Source of the DNA: Ferrimonas sediminicola | GTDB taxonomy: Bacteria; Pseudomonadota; Gammaproteobacteria; Enterobacterales; Shewanellaceae | Length of the DNA stretch: 64,000 nucleotides | Direction of reading: 5' to 3' | Assembly (NCBI RefSeq): GCF_005116715.1 | Contig: NZ_SWCI01000004.1 | Location: forward strand, 1 to 64,000 | Shown: positions 51,286 to 61,453 of the stretch, piece after piece | Layout of the letters: every line of letters begins with the position of its first letter | Numbering within the stretch: the first letter of the stretch is position 1 | Position numbers and translations under genes: made by a program | The notes under the pieces: model-generated | Told to the model about the DNA's origin: nothing | The model's database searches: none | What the model saw: only the letters and a program-made list of their open reading frames with translations

Positions 51286-52071
51286 TTATTTCCCTTTCCA
51301 GACAGGATCGCGCTTCTCTGCGAAGGCCGCGGGTCCCTCCAGGGCATCCTCGGAGTGCAAAACCGCCGGGTAGTGCTTCAGCGCGCCGCTGCGGGTGAAG
51401 CGATACCCCTCCTCAACGGTCATCTCGGCGGTGGTACGGCATACCTCTTTCAGGGCGGCTACCGCCAGCGGGGCGCTCAGGGCGATCTGAGCGGCCAGTT
51501 CACGGGCGCTCTCCATCAGCTGCTCCACGGGCACCACCCGGTTGACCACGCCCCAGCGCAGGGCCTCTTCGGCGTCCATGCGACGACCGGTCATCATCAT
51601 CTCGTTGACGATCGCCTGTGGCATCACCTTAGGCAGACGCAGCATGCCGCCGCTGTCCGGCACGATGCCCAGCTTGGCTTCGGGCAGGGCGAAGCTGGCG
51701 TTATCGGCACAGACGATCATGTCTGCGGCCAGGGCCAGCTCGAAGCCGCCACCGAAGGCGTAACCGTTCACCGCGGCGATCACCGGCTTGTCCAGGTCGA
51801 ACAGTTCGGTCAGGCCGGCAAAACCGCCCGGACCAAAGTCGGCGTCAGGGGCTTCCCCTTCCGCAGCCGCCTTCAGGTCCCAGCCGGCGGAGAAGAAGCG
51901 CTCTCCGGCACCGGTGATGATCGCCACCCTCAGCTCCGGATCGTCACGGAACATCATGAAGACTTCGCCCATGGCATAGCTGGTCTTGGCGTCGATGGCG
52001 TTGGCCTTGGGACGATCCAGGACAATCTCCAGAACGTGGCCATTTCGGGTAACGTGCAATGATTCGCTCAT
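51286..52071 (-). CDS. caiD: Crotonobetainyl-CoA hydratase CaiD
   Basis: CaiD hydrates crotonobetainyl-CoA to L-carnitinyl-CoA. The 261-residue crotonase-fold protein is nearly collinear with E. coli CaiD (same length), with [72 protein letters not shown] and the catalytic glutamate block [18 protein letters not shown] 52071 has GGAG upstream; a start nine codons earlier is less likely. Confidence 0.97.
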   Translation of the reverse strand: MSESLHVTRNGHVLEIVLDRPKANAIDAKTSYAMGEVFMMFRDDPELRVAIITGAGERFFSAGWDLKAAAEGEAPDADFGPGGFAGLTELFDLDKPVIAAVNGYAFGGGFELALAADMIVCADNASFALPEAKLGIVPDSGGMLRLPKVMPQAIVNEMMMTGRRMDAEEALRWGVVNRVVPVEQLMESARELAAQIALSAPLAVAALKEVCRTTAEMTVEEGYRFTRSGALKHYPAVLHSEDALEGPAAFAEKRDPVWKGK

Positions 52072-52123
52072 ACTCTTTCTCCAATAAGAGTCACTCAATG
52101 ACTCCTTCCATTTAAAATTTGGT

Positions 52124-53680
52124 TTAGCTCACTTCACAAAGAAGATGTTTCTGTACCTTGCCGGTGCAGGTTTTTGGCAATGCTCCGCGCAATTCAATAA
52201 AGGACGGAACTTTAAACTTGGCCATATTCTTTACGCAGTACTCCAGGATTTCCTGCTCACTAATTTCAGCGTCATCTTGCAATACAACGAACGCCTTTAT
52301 CGCCTCGTCTCGAATGGAATCTTTCACCCCAATCACTGCCGCTTCCACCACCTCGGGAATTTCAGAGATGATATTTTCAATCTCCAGACAGGAGACATTT
52401 TCGCCACAGCGCTTGATCATGTTGCTGGCCCGGTCGACAAAGAAGAAGAACCCCTCCTCATCTTGATAAGCTGAGTCACCGGTCTTGAGCCAGCCATCCT
52501 CAGTGAACGCTCTGGCGGTGATCTCCGGTGCCTGGTAGTACTCCTTGAACAGGGTTTTCCCCGGCTCACCGCGGACCTGGATCTCGCCGATCTCCCCGGG
52601 GGGCAGCGCCTTGCCGTCCGGCCCGGTGATCCGGGCCTGATAACAGAGGCCGGTGCGGCCGATGGAGGGCCAGCGCCGCTTGTCACCGGGGCGATCACCG
52701 ATGATGCCGACGATGGTCTCGGTCATCCCCCAGGAGGTAAAGATGCGCACCCCGAAACGGTCGATGAAGGCATCCTTCTCCTGATCGGACATGCTCAGAT
52801 AGAACAGCACTTCACGCAGACAGTGGTTGCGCTCCCAGGGCTGACGCGGCTGCATCATCATGGTGCGCATCATCAGCGGGATGCACTCGGTCACCGTGGC
52901 CCGGTATTTCACCACCTGGCCCCAGAAGGCCCGGGCGCTGAACTTCTCCAGCAGCACGAAGGTGGCGCCGGCGGAGAACGCGGCCATGGCGGCGGTGCAC
53001 TGACAATCGATGTGATAGGCCGGGGTCGCCGTCAGGTAGATGTCATCGCTGCGCAGGGCGGTCTGCCAGGCGGTGTAGTAACCGGCAAACCTCAGGTTGT
53101 AGTGGGTGATCACCACCCCTTTGGGCCTTGAGGTGGTGCCGGAGGTAAACATGATCTCCGCCACGTCGTCGGCGCTGACGCTCTCCTGACTCTGCAACTG
53201 GGCAGACTGCTGCTCCAGCAGCCGGTCGAAGTTGGCGGTCCCCTTCAGGGCACCGCAGCCGCCGGTCACCAGCAGCTCGGCCAACTCCGGCTGACTCTGC
53301 TGAATCTCCAGATAGATGGGCAGAAACTCGGGCCGGGTCACCACGGTCTTCACCCGGCACTGAGCCACGATGTAGGCGCACTCCTCCTGTAGCAGGTGGG
53401 TGTTGATCGGCACCATGATCGCCCCAATCTTGGCCAGGCCAAACCAGCAGAGAATGAACTCCACGCTGTTGTTCAGGTGCAGGGCGACACGGTCCCCCTT
53501 GCTGATACCGCGGGAACTGAACAGGTTGGCGGCCCGGTTGATCTCGTCATTGAGCTGGGCATAACCGTACTGACGAGTATGTCCGGCGACATCCTCAAAG
53601 ATCAGTGCGGCCTTGTCACCATGCAACTGCGCCAGATCATCCCAGGCCTCTCGCAAGCTCTGTCCGTTAATAATGTCCAT
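52124..53680 (-). CDS. caiC: Crotonobetaine/carnitine-CoA ligase CaiC
   Basis: CaiC activates carnitine or crotonobetaine to the CoA ester. The 518-residue ANL-family enzyme has the AMP-binding motif [18 protein letters not shown], the middle motif TSWGMTE, the hinge [31 protein letters not shown] and the C-terminal catalytic lysine region [10 protein letters not shown]. It sits between caiB and caiD, the E. coli order. Confidence 0.95.
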   Translation of the reverse strand: MDIINGQSLREAWDDLAQLHGDKAALIFEDVAGHTRQYGYAQLNDEINRAANLFSSRGISKGDRVALHLNNSVEFILCWFGLAKIGAIMVPINTHLLQEECAYIVAQCRVKTVVTRPEFLPIYLEIQQSQPELAELLVTGGCGALKGTANFDRLLEQQSAQLQSQESVSADDVAEIMFTSGTTSRPKGVVITHYNLRFAGYYTAWQTALRSDDIYLTATPAYHIDCQCTAAMAAFSAGATFVLLEKFSARAFWGQVVKYRATVTECIPLMMRTMMMQPRQPWERNHCLREVLFYLSMSDQEKDAFIDRFGVRIFTSWGMTETIVGIIGDRPGDKRRWPSIGRTGLCYQARITGPDGKALPPGEIGEIQVRGEPGKTLFKEYYQAPEITARAFTEDGWLKTGDSAYQDEEGFFFFVDRASNMIKRCGENVSCLEIENIISEIPEVVEAAVIGVKDSIRDEAIKAFVVLQDDAEISEQEILEYCVKNMAKFKVPSFIELRGALPKTCTGKVQKHLLCEVS

Positions 53681-53783
53681 CTGCTACCTTTCAACATCAA
53701 CCAACTTCAGGATGGGAGAACCCTAAGTGCCGAAGTGGGGGTTGTCACGCCCGTCACTTCGGACTCGTGATCTTCCATGAAGA

Positions 53784-55007
53784 TTATTTTTCAGAGACCT
53801 TGGCCAGCCCCTTTTCAGCCAGTTGCTCAATCGCCTCATCGGAGTAGCCGATCTCGCTCAGGATGGCGGCGGTGTCCATGCCGTGACCGGGCATACCACG
53901 CCAGATCTTGCAGGGGTTGTTCTTGAACTTGGGCATCACGTTGGGGCCCTTGCAGCTCTCGCCTTTCAGGGTCTGCCACTGGGTGATGGACTCCCGTGCC
54001 TGGTACTGGGGGTTCTCCTCCAGATCCTCGGCACCGAGCACCTTGGCACAGGCGATCTTCAGCTCGGCGAAGCGCTCGCGCACCTGGGCGACACTGCGGC
54101 TGTTCAGGTAGCGATCCAGCGCATCCTCGATCTCCTGACCATGGGGGCACTCGATGCGGTGGATCAGCTGGGTGCCTTCGGGAACCGCTTCGGTGCCCAG
54201 CAGGTGGCCCAGGCCGATATCCTTGAACAGCTCCTCGATCTGGGTCACGCCCACCATCTCCATCACGATGTAGCCGTCTTCGCACTTGTAGAGGCCACAG
54301 CCGGCATAGTAGGGGTCACGGCCCTTATACTGACGGGGCGCCATCTGGCCGCCGTTGAAGTAGTCCATCATGAAGTACTGGCCCATGCGCAGCATCACCT
54401 CATACATGGCCACGTCGATGCTCTCACCCACACCGGTCTCCTTGGCCTTGTGGAAGGCCGCCAGGGCGGAGCTGGTCACGGTCAGGCCGGAGAAGTAGTC
54501 GGCGGCATAGGGGAAGGCCGAGGCGGGCTGATCGATGTCGCCATTCTGCAGCAAATAGCCGCTGAACGCCTGAGCGATGGTGTTGTAGGCCGCCAGGTTG
54601 GTGTACTCGTCGGTGCCATACTGGCCGAAGCCGGACAGATGGGCGATCACCAGCTTGGGGTTGCGCTCCCACAGCAGTTCGTCGGTGATGCCGCGGCGGG
54701 CAAAGGCGGGCCCCTTGCTGGCCTCGATGAAGATGTCGGTGGTCTCCATCAGCTTGAGGAAGGCCTCACGCCCCTCATCCTTGAAGATGTTGAGGGAGAG
54801 GGCGTGCAGGTTACGCCGGGACAGTTCAGGATAGTTGGGCTGTACCCGGATGGTGTCGGTGTAGGCCACGTTCTCAATCCAGATCACCTCGGCGCCCCAT
54901 TCCGCCATCATCTGGGCGGAGAAGGGGCCGGCGATCTCGATACCGGAGAAGACAACCCGGACACCCGCCAGGGGGCCGAATTCGGGAGTGAAGAGCTTGT
55001 GGGACAT
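53784..55007 (-). CDS. caiB: L-carnitine/crotonobetaine CoA-transferase CaiB
   Basis: CaiB is a class III CoA-transferase that moves CoA between gamma-butyrobetaine, crotonobetaine and carnitine. The 407-residue protein is highly similar to E. coli CaiB ([67 protein letters not shown]). The catalytic aspartate lies in [15 protein letters not shown] or the preceding conserved segment. ATG 55007 has AAGGA 8 bp upstream. Confidence 0.97.
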   Translation of the reverse strand: MSHKLFTPEFGPLAGVRVVFSGIEIAGPFSAQMMAEWGAEVIWIENVAYTDTIRVQPNYPELSRRNLHALSLNIFKDEGREAFLKLMETTDIFIEASKGPAFARRGITDELLWERNPKLVIAHLSGFGQYGTDEYTNLAAYNTIAQAFSGYLLQNGDIDQPASAFPYAADYFSGLTVTSSALAAFHKAKETGVGESIDVAMYEVMLRMGQYFMMDYFNGGQMAPRQYKGRDPYYAGCGLYKCEDGYIVMEMVGVTQIEELFKDIGLGHLLGTEAVPEGTQLIHRIECPHGQEIEDALDRYLNSRSVAQVRERFAELKIACAKVLGAEDLEENPQYQARESITQWQTLKGESCKGPNVMPKFKNNPCKIWRGMPGHGMDTAAILSEIGYSDEAIEQLAEKGLAKVSEK

Positions 55008-55091
55008 GATGGTCGTCCTTATCAAATCTGTCTGTATTGGAATGCCGCCGGCGGCGGCTGCCCGGGGGAGCGCCTCCCCCGGGCTCCCTCC

Positions 55092-56228
55092 TTAGCGGTA
55101 CTCTTTCAGAACTGCGCGACCCAGGGTCAGGATCTGCATCTCGTCGGAGCCACCGGAGACACGGTCCACCCGCAGGTCACGCCAGAAGCGGCTGATGCGG
55201 TGTTCGCCGGCGATGGCGTAGCCACCCAGCACCTGCATGGCGGAGTCCACCACCTCGAAGGCGGCGTTGGCGCAGTAGAATTTGCACATGGCGGCATCCC
55301 CGGAGGTCATCATGCCGTTGTCCGCCTTCCAGGCCACGTGGTAGATCATGTTCTTCATGTTGCTCAGGCGAATGGCCATATGAGCGAACTTCTCCTGGAT
55401 CAGCTGGGTACGACCGATGGCCTGGCCGAACTGCACCCGCTGGTTGGCGTACTTGGCCGCGTCCTCGAAGGCGCAGTAGGCGGTGCCGTAGTTGGTGCAG
55501 GCCACCAGGAAGCGCTCCATGTCGAACTCCTCCTTCACCCGGTTGAAGCCGTTGCCTTCGGTACCGAAAAAGTCCTTCTCCTCCAGCTCCACGTCGGTGA
55601 AGGTCACCTCGCAGCAGCTGTCCATCTTCAGACCCAGCTTAGGCAGCTTGCTCAGCTTGATGCCGGGCTTGGTCATGTCCACGAAGAACTCGGAGAACAC
55701 CGGGGTGTCGGAGGAGGCGTCGCGGGCCATCACCACCAGGAAGGGGCAACCGGCGGCAGAGGTGATGAAGCACTTGCTGCCGTTGAGGTATATCTTGCCA
55801 TCCTTACGCAGGTAGTTGGTGGTCAGGCTGCCTACATCGGAGCCGGCGCCGGGTTCGGTGATGGCCGAGTTCCACATCTGCTTGCCGGTGCCGCGCAGGG
55901 ACATGATCTTGTCGATCTGCTCCTCGGTACCCTCACGCAGCACGGTGGTGAAGCCAGCCAGCTGGTACAGCACATAGGTGGGGGCACCCAGGCGCCCCAG
56001 CTCTTCCCAGATCACCGCCAGGGTAGTCAGGCCAGCGTCGAAGCCATCGTGCTCCTCGGGCAGCAGCAGGCTGTCGATGCCCATCTCAGCCAGTTCCTTA
56101 ACGAAACGCTCGGGGTAGGTGCTGGTCTCATCGCACTCGGCGAAGTAGGCTTCCCAGTTCTCGCGCTCCATCAGGTCACGTACGCCTTTGACAAACAGCT
56201 CCTGTTCATCGGTCAATCTGTAGTCCAT
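55092..56228 (-). CDS. caiA: Crotonobetainyl-CoA reductase CaiA
   Basis: CaiA is a flavoenzyme of the acyl-CoA dehydrogenase fold that reduces crotonobetainyl-CoA to gamma-butyrobetainyl-CoA during anaerobic growth. The 378-residue product has the family blocks [51 protein letters not shown] and the [13 protein letters not shown] segment. It takes electrons from the FixABCX proteins encoded across the divergent region. Confidence 0.97.
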   Translation of the reverse strand: MDYRLTDEQELFVKGVRDLMERENWEAYFAECDETSTYPERFVKELAEMGIDSLLLPEEHDGFDAGLTTLAVIWEELGRLGAPTYVLYQLAGFTTVLREGTEEQIDKIMSLRGTGKQMWNSAITEPGAGSDVGSLTTNYLRKDGKIYLNGSKCFITSAAGCPFLVVMARDASSDTPVFSEFFVDMTKPGIKLSKLPKLGLKMDSCCEVTFTDVELEEKDFFGTEGNGFNRVKEEFDMERFLVACTNYGTAYCAFEDAAKYANQRVQFGQAIGRTQLIQEKFAHMAIRLSNMKNMIYHVAWKADNGMMTSGDAAMCKFYCANAAFEVVDSAMQVLGGYAIAGEHRISRFWRDLRVDRVSGGSDEMQILTLGRAVLKEYR

Positions 56229-56286
56229 ATCTCTTTACCTTCTATTTACTTACTTTCAGGGGACGTTGGCCGTCACCCAATGGAAT

Positions 56287-57822
56287 CTAGTCCGCCCACT
56301 TGTTGCGCTTGGCGTCCTTGAGGAAGGACATGATCACCAGGATGTTGACGATCACCAGGGGCGCACCGCCGGCGATGATGGCGGTCTGCAGGGGCTTGAG
56401 GCCACCCAGGGACAGCAGCACGATGCCGATGACACCCACCAGTACAGACCAGCCCACACGGATCCACACCGGTGGCTCGTTGTCGGCGTCCACACCCTTA
56501 CAGGTGGACATCGCCAAGGTGTAGGAACAGGCGTTGATCAGGGTCACTGTGGCCAGGAAGCACAGGATGAAGAAGCCCCACATGGTGATGGTGCTCATGG
56601 GCAGGGCCGCCCAGGTCTCGATGATGGCACGGGGGGCACCATGCTCCTGAATCAGCTGTCCCATGTTGATGATGCTTTCGTGCATCAGGTTCACGGTGTT
56701 GGAGCCGAGGATGGTCCACAGGAACCAGGTGGATGCGGTCAGGCCACCCACCATGGTCAGGCACAGCTGACGTACGGTGCGACCACGGGAGATCTTGGCC
56801 AGGAAGATGCACATCTGGATGCCGTAGACTACCCACCAGGCCCAGTAGAACACGGTCCAGTCCTGAGGCCAGCTGCCCTCGGCGATGGAGCTGGTGTAGA
56901 ACAGCATGCGAGGCAGGTAGGCGATCATCACGCCCACGGACTCGGTGAAGTAGTTCACGGTGAAGCTGGTGGCGCCGATGAGGAATACCCACACCAGCAT
57001 GATGATGCTCAGGTAGCTGCGCAGGTCACTGGCAATCTTGATGCCCTTGGTCAGGCCGAAGGCCACACAGACGGCATTGAAGATGATCCACACGGAGATA
57101 ACGAAGGTATCCACCTCGATGGTCCGCGGAATGCCGAACAGCCACTGGATGCACTCGGTCACCAGAGGCGTCGCCAGACCCAGGCTGGTGCCCATGGCCA
57201 GAATCAGGGCAACCACATAGATGTTGTCGATGATGGAACCCAAGATACCTTTGTGATGCTTGCCCAGAACCGGCTCCAGGGTGCCACTGGGGCGAACCAC
57301 GTCCATCTTCTTCACGAACAGGAAGTAACCCAGGGCCACGGTAAAGAAGCCATAGCCCATCCAGGGCAGGGGCCCCCAGTGGAACAGGCTGTAGGCCACA
57401 CCCAGCTCTTTGGCCTGGACCGACATGGACTCAAGCTCGAACGGCGGGTAGGTCAGATAGTAGTAGGCCTCCAGGGAGCCCCAGTAGAGTACCGCCGCCG
57501 AAGTACAGGAGGCGAACATCAGGAAGATCCAGCTGCCGGTACTGAACTCCGGCTCCTCCTGGCCCAGGCGGTTATTGGCGTAGGGTCCCCACACCAACCA
57601 GGCCCAGCCGATGGCCAGGGCGATCATGTACCATTCAAAAGCCCAGCCCCAGGTGTGGGTCAGGTAATGGAATACCGCATTGATCGCCTGGTTGGCGGCA
57701 TCCAGATCCCTGACGGTGAGGTAGGAAAGCAGGATCACGATCAGCAGTGAGGGGAAGAAAACGGTCTTCTCGATCCCCACTTTCTTTGGTAGTACGCCTT
57801 TTAATGCTTGTACACCGTTCAT
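56287..57822 (-). CDS. caiT: L-carnitine/gamma-butyrobetaine antiporter CaiT
   Basis: CaiT exchanges external carnitine or crotonobetaine for internal gamma-butyrobetaine without using an ion gradient. The 511-residue BCCT-family protein has 12 helices and the tryptophan-rich substrate region [16 protein letters not shown] followed by [10 protein letters not shown]. It aligns along its length with E. coli CaiT (504). ATG 57822 (MNGVQALKG) has GGAG 8 bp upstream; a longer reading to 57909 lacks homology. It is the first gene of caiTABCDE. Confidence 0.96.
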   Translation of the reverse strand: MNGVQALKGVLPKKVGIEKTVFFPSLLIVILLSYLTVRDLDAANQAINAVFHYLTHTWGWAFEWYMIALAIGWAWLVWGPYANNRLGQEEPEFSTGSWIFLMFASCTSAAVLYWGSLEAYYYLTYPPFELESMSVQAKELGVAYSLFHWGPLPWMGYGFFTVALGYFLFVKKMDVVRPSGTLEPVLGKHHKGILGSIIDNIYVVALILAMGTSLGLATPLVTECIQWLFGIPRTIEVDTFVISVWIIFNAVCVAFGLTKGIKIASDLRSYLSIIMLVWVFLIGATSFTVNYFTESVGVMIAYLPRMLFYTSSIAEGSWPQDWTVFYWAWWVVYGIQMCIFLAKISRGRTVRQLCLTMVGGLTASTWFLWTILGSNTVNLMHESIINMGQLIQEHGAPRAIIETWAALPMSTITMWGFFILCFLATVTLINACSYTLAMSTCKGVDADNEPPVWIRVGWSVLVGVIGIVLLSLGGLKPLQTAIIAGGAPLVIVNILVIMSFLKDAKRNKWAD

Positions 57823-57873
57823 CCTAAAATCTCCATATCTGTCGATGTTTCTTATTTTCCACACCGACAAGTT

Positions 57874-57882
57874 GTGATTTGT
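57874..57882 (+). promoter_or_regulatory. Recurrent 9-mer GTGATTTGT, site 1 (upstream of caiT)
   Basis: The same 9-mer occurs here, at 57951-57959, and as its complement ACAAATCAC at 59183-59191 between the porin gene and fixA. All three lie in promoter regions of the carnitine cluster. It could be a half-site of a cluster regulator (CaiF-like) or of CRP; site 1 includes TTGTGA. Confidence 0.35.
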
Positions 57883-57950
57883 ATTTGTCTCCACTCCATT
57901 TTTTGGCATCAGTATGCCCGGGCCGACATTTATATATATCGCCCTAAAGA

Positions 57951-57959
57951 GTGATTTGT
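57951..57959 (+). promoter_or_regulatory. Recurrent 9-mer GTGATTTGT, site 2 (between porin gene and caiT)
   Basis: This is the second copy of the motif described at 57874-57882, 77 bp away from it and in the same orientation. Confidence 0.35.
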
Positions 57960-58017
57960 TTTTTATCCGCCCCTAACGAGGCAATATTAAGCTGTTTCTA
58001 ATTTAGCGACACGCTTA

Positions 58018-59112
58018 TCAGAAATAGTACTGCACATTAATGTTGAACCGACCATTCCAATCGCCAGAGGCCTGCTCCAGACCCAGGCTGTTACCGCCCA
58101 GCCACAGAACGTTCTTGGCATTGTAGTAGTCGACATAAACAAAGAACTGCTTATAAGAAACAGAGAAGCCAGTAGAGTTCAGGATGGAGTCATCAAAGCT
58201 GGACTCATCAGGCTGAAGAACACTGTAATCGTTATACAGGGTGATGGTGCCCCAGCTCATCGGGAATTTCTTTGAAATATTTGCGGTGAGGATTTTACCT
58301 TCACTGGCCACTTCATAGAAACCGGTTACCGCACCGATACCAATCTTATTGGTATCAACTTCACCGTCGTCATACTGATCGAAGCTGTAATCCAGGTATT
58401 GCAGCTGCAGGCCCCAGTCGCCCATGGACAGATCACCGTGAGCCGCCCAGGTGAAGGTGTCTCCGGACTCATTTTCCACCCGGTTGTACAGCTGGCCGTA
58501 CTCCAGAGACGCCCCCAGCAGCAGCTGGTAGCCGTCGCCGTCCAGGCGGTAGGACTGACGCAGATCGAAGGTGTTGCGCTCCTCGTTGTTGTAGGTGTTG
58601 TCACCGATGGTGCCGGCACTCACGGTACCGGCATAGTGGCGGTAGTCGCTGGCGCCATAGGTGGCCCCCTGGTGGAAGGAAAACTCGGTTTCCCAAGAAC
58701 CTTTTTTGTATGCCAGGTTGGCACCTGCACCCCAGTCATCCTCGAAGCCCAGGTAGTAGTTCAGGCTGTACCACCAGTTGTGGGACGCGAAGTTCTTGTT
58801 GCCGAACGCCTTGCTGACCACACCCAGTTGCAGGGTGAGATCCTCACTGGCGTTCCAGTAGGCATAGGCATACTTGAGGTAGTCGTAGGAGTCGGTGAAC
58901 CGGTACTCGGCAGTCACACCATAGTCACCCCAGTCCTCGGACAGCTTGATGGCGAACATATTGAAATCGAAGTCACCTGAGGTGGCTTTCGAGGTTTCAC
59001 TGAAATCCTTCCAGGAGTAGTTAACTCGAGCGTTTCCACCCACTTCAACTGCGCTGGCGGTATTGCTCACAAGAAACAGAGCCAGGGGTAAAGCTAATAT
59101 TTTCTTATTCAT
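58018..59112 (-). CDS. Outer-membrane porin of the carnitine cluster
   Basis: The 364-residue precursor has a signal peptide cleaved near ASA-VEVGG and a beta-barrel rich in aromatic girdle residues (NWWYSLNYYLGF, YLKYAYAYWN). It ends in YYF, the C-terminal signature recognised by the Bam machinery. I do not recognise a characterised close relative. Its location between caiT and fixA, in the direction of caiT, suggests uptake of carnitine, crotonobetaine or related quaternary amines (inference). Lower GC at its 5' end marks a promoter-rich area. Confidence 0.82.
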   Translation of the reverse strand: MNKKILALPLALFLVSNTASAVEVGGNARVNYSWKDFSETSKATSGDFDFNMFAIKLSEDWGDYGVTAEYRFTDSYDYLKYAYAYWNASEDLTLQLGVVSKAFGNKNFASHNWWYSLNYYLGFEDDWGAGANLAYKKGSWETEFSFHQGATYGASDYRHYAGTVSAGTIGDNTYNNEERNTFDLRQSYRLDGDGYQLLLGASLEYGQLYNRVENESGDTFTWAAHGDLSMGDWGLQLQYLDYSFDQYDDGEVDTNKIGIGAVTGFYEVASEGKILTANISKKFPMSWGTITLYNDYSVLQPDESSFDDSILNSTGFSVSYKQFFVYVDYYNAKNVLWLGGNSLGLEQASGDWNGRFNINVQYYF

Positions 59113-59649
59113 TTACATCGACCTCCATTTTAGGTTGTTCGCATTATGCATATTGATTTCGGGGAAAAAACTGCCCCTCGTCACAAATCACTTCCCGAGA
59201 TCGGCGCCAAACGGGCATTTATTAGAGTCTTGTCACACTTTTTCCTGGCGAAATTCCATTTTGTGCTTTTTTTGACCTCCCCAAAAAAGCTGAATCGGAT
59301 TTTTTTGTGATGCAGGTAACATTTGGGTTGTGCCAGCGACGGTTTCGATTGCCCTGAGAATATTTCGAGTTGTATTAATAAAAGCCACAGAGCAAACCGC
59401 GAATTTAAAATTGCCCAAAGCGAATCTTTTTACCGAGAAGAGATTACTTTCTTGAAGATGAACTGAGATAACAATTCCTAAACTCGGCAGTTAAACAGCT
59501 GTGCAGATCAAATTTGTTATCAGAGTGACTTTGAGCATGGAAATGGTTTGTCCGTTATCAACCCCACAGTTTGCCCGGAGGCAAGTGAAGAAGTGTTCCC
59601 CTTCTCTGCTTCACTTTTCCGGCAACGCAACACCAACACTGGAGAGACG
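59113..59649. other. Divergent regulatory region between porin gene and fixA
   Basis: These 537 AT-rich bases hold no convincing gene. They contain a good CRP-like site (59303-59324) and one copy of the 9-mer ACAAATCAC (59183-59191). The last 100 bases include an open reading stretch in frame with fixA that shows no homology. In E. coli the corresponding caiT-fixA gap is controlled by CRP, FNR and CaiF; no caiF gene is visible in this window. Confidence 0.7.
59303..59324. promoter_or_regulatory. Putative CRP-binding site in the porin-fixA gap
   Basis: TTTTGTGATGCAGGTAACAT matches the CRP consensus: TGTGA exact, N6, then TAACA against TCACA (9 of 10), with A/T flanks. It lies about 200 bp from the porin start and 330 bp from the fixA start. 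Confidence 0.5.
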
Positions 59650-60423
59650 ATGAAAATTCTTGCGTGTTACAAGCTGGTTCCCGAAGAACAGGACATCAGT
59701 GTTCAAGCTGGCGGCGCCATCGACACCGGCAAAGCCTCTATGAAGATCAGCCAGTTCGACCTGAGCGCGGTAGAAGCGGCGGTACAGCTTAAGGCTCAGC
59801 AGGGCGACGGCCACATCACCGCACTGAGCATGGGGGGTAAGTCCCTGGAAGCGCCCAAGGCGAAGAAGGACATCCTCTCCCGCGGCCCCGACGCCCTGAC
59901 CCTGGCCGTCGATGACAGCTTCGACGGCGCCCTGCCCCATCACACCGCCCGGGTGCTGGCCGCGGCGGCCCGCAAGTCTGATTTCGACCTGATCATCTGC
60001 GGCGACGGTTCCGGAGACCTCTACGCCCAGCAGGTAGGACTGCTTCTGGGTGAGCAGCTGCAGCTGCCCAACATCAACGGTGTCAGCAAGATCGTCGGTG
60101 CCGAAGCCGGTGTACTGACCGTGGAGCGCGAACTGGATGACGAAGTGGAGGTGCTGGCCATTCCCCTGCCGGCGGTGATCGCCGTTTCCGCCGACATCAA
60201 CGAGCCCCAGATCCCCTCCATGAAGGCTATCCTCGGTGCCGCCAAGAAGCCCAGCACCGTCCTGGGTCTGGCTGACCTGGAGCTGGAGCCGGTGCCCGCC
60301 CTGGCAGAGATGCTGGCGATCAAGGCCCCCGAGCAACAGGAGCGCAAGCGCATCCTCATCGAAGGCGATGGCGACGACGAGATCGCCGAATTTGCCGACC
60401 ACCTGCGTAAAGCCGCCAACTGA
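59650..60423 (+). CDS. fixA: Electron transfer flavoprotein-type protein FixA
   Basis: FixA (ETF beta family) forms with FixB the electron carrier to CaiA. The 257-residue product (ATG 59650 after GGAG) begins [16 protein letters not shown], has [12 protein letters not shown] and the ETF-beta features [17 protein letters not shown] and [15 protein letters not shown]. coli FixA has 256 residues. It is the first gene of fixABCX. Confidence 0.95.
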   Translation: MKILACYKLVPEEQDISVQAGGAIDTGKASMKISQFDLSAVEAAVQLKAQQGDGHITALSMGGKSLEAPKAKKDILSRGPDALTLAVDDSFDGALPHHTARVLAAAARKSDFDLIICGDGSGDLYAQQVGLLLGEQLQLPNINGVSKIVGAEAGVLTVERELDDEVEVLAIPLPAVIAVSADINEPQIPSMKAILGAAKKPSTVLGLADLELEPVPALAEMLAIKAPEQQERKRILIEGDGDDEIAEFADHLRKAAN

Positions 60424-60440
60424 TTCCGGAGAAGAGAAGA

Positions 60441-61382
60441 ATGAGCAAACTGCAAAATGTATGGGTTTTCAGCGACAACGCTTCCCGTCTGCCGGAGCTG
60501 ATTACCGGCGCCAAGGAGCTGGGCGAACAGGTTTCTGCCCTGGTTCTGGGTAACCAGCAGCAGGTCGACCATGCCCTGGCTCTGGGCGCCCACAAGGTGT
60601 ACCACCTGGGCGAGAAACCCGCAGAGCGCATCGTCGAGGATTACGCCGACACCCTGGTGCAGATCCTCAAGGAGGCCGGCGAACGCAGCCTGGTGCTGAT
60701 GGCCGCCACCCGCCGTGGTAAGGCGCTGGCCGCCAAGCTGGGCAACCGTCTGGACGCCGCGGTGTTCAACGATGCCTGTGAGATCCGCAGTGAGGCCGAT
60801 GCCATCATCGCCAAGCACATGGTCTATGGCGGCCTGGCCCTGGGCGAGGAGAAACTGAGCTCCAATATCGCCCTGGTCACCCTGGCCTCCGGCACCTTCG
60901 AGCCCGCCAGCGAAGGCGATGCCCAGGGTGAAACCCTGACCCTTTCCTACGTGGAACCCAAGGCCGCCATCAAGTGCATCGAGCGTCGTGCCAAAGAGGG
61001 CGAGGGCGTGGACCTGTCCAGGGCCAAGCGCGTCGTAGGTGTGGGCAGCGGCATCGCTTCCCTGGAGAACCTGAAACAGGCGGAAGCACTGGCCGGCCTG
61101 CTGGGTGCGGAGATGGGCTGCAGCCGCCCCATCGCCGAGACCGAGAAGTGGATGGAGCGCGAGCGCTACATCGGCGTCTCCGGAGTGATGCTCAAGCCCG
61201 ACCTCTACCTGGCGGTGGGCATCTCCGGTCAGATTCAGCACATGGTTGGCGTCAACGGCGCCCAGACCATCATCGCCATCAACAAGGACAAGAACGCGCC
61301 GATCTTCCAGTACGCCGATTACGGCCTGATCGGCGACACCACCAAGGTGATTCCCGCCCTGGTTGAAGCACTCAAGGGCTGA
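60441..61382 (+). CDS. fixB: Electron transfer flavoprotein-type protein FixB
   Basis: FixB (ETF alpha family) is the FAD-binding partner of FixA. The 313-residue protein has the C-terminal FAD signature (KPDLYLAVGISGQIQHMVGVNGAQTIIAINKDKNAPIFQYADYGLIGD). It follows fixA by 17 bp and matches the E. coli length. Confidence 0.96.
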   Translation: MSKLQNVWVFSDNASRLPELITGAKELGEQVSALVLGNQQQVDHALALGAHKVYHLGEKPAERIVEDYADTLVQILKEAGERSLVLMAATRRGKALAAKLGNRLDAAVFNDACEIRSEADAIIAKHMVYGGLALGEEKLSSNIALVTLASGTFEPASEGDAQGETLTLSYVEPKAAIKCIERRAKEGEGVDLSRAKRVVGVGSGIASLENLKQAEALAGLLGAEMGCSRPIAETEKWMERERYIGVSGVMLKPDLYLAVGISGQIQHMVGVNGAQTIIAINKDKNAPIFQYADYGLIGDTTKVIPALVEALKG

Positions 61383-61397
61383 TAGATCCCCGCCGTA

Positions 61398-61425
61398 GGT
61401 CCCACCCCAGGGAGGGGGTGGGACC
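61398..61425 (+). other. Strong hairpin between fixB and fixC
   Basis: A perfect 11-bp GC-rich stem GGTCCCACCCC/GGGGTGGGACC (61398-61408 with 61415-61425, loop of 6) lies in the 71-bp gap. No T-run follows, so it probably sets mRNA stability or the relative amounts of FixAB and FixCX instead of ending transcription. Confidence 0.7.
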
Positions 61426-61453
61426 CGGCATCCAGCGACAGAGAATCGAGATT

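Noticed and set aside
53823-56321. Plus-strand open frames of 832 and 494 codons opposite caiB, caiA and caiT
   Set aside because: They are shadows of the cai genes. They span more than one real gene and show no domains.
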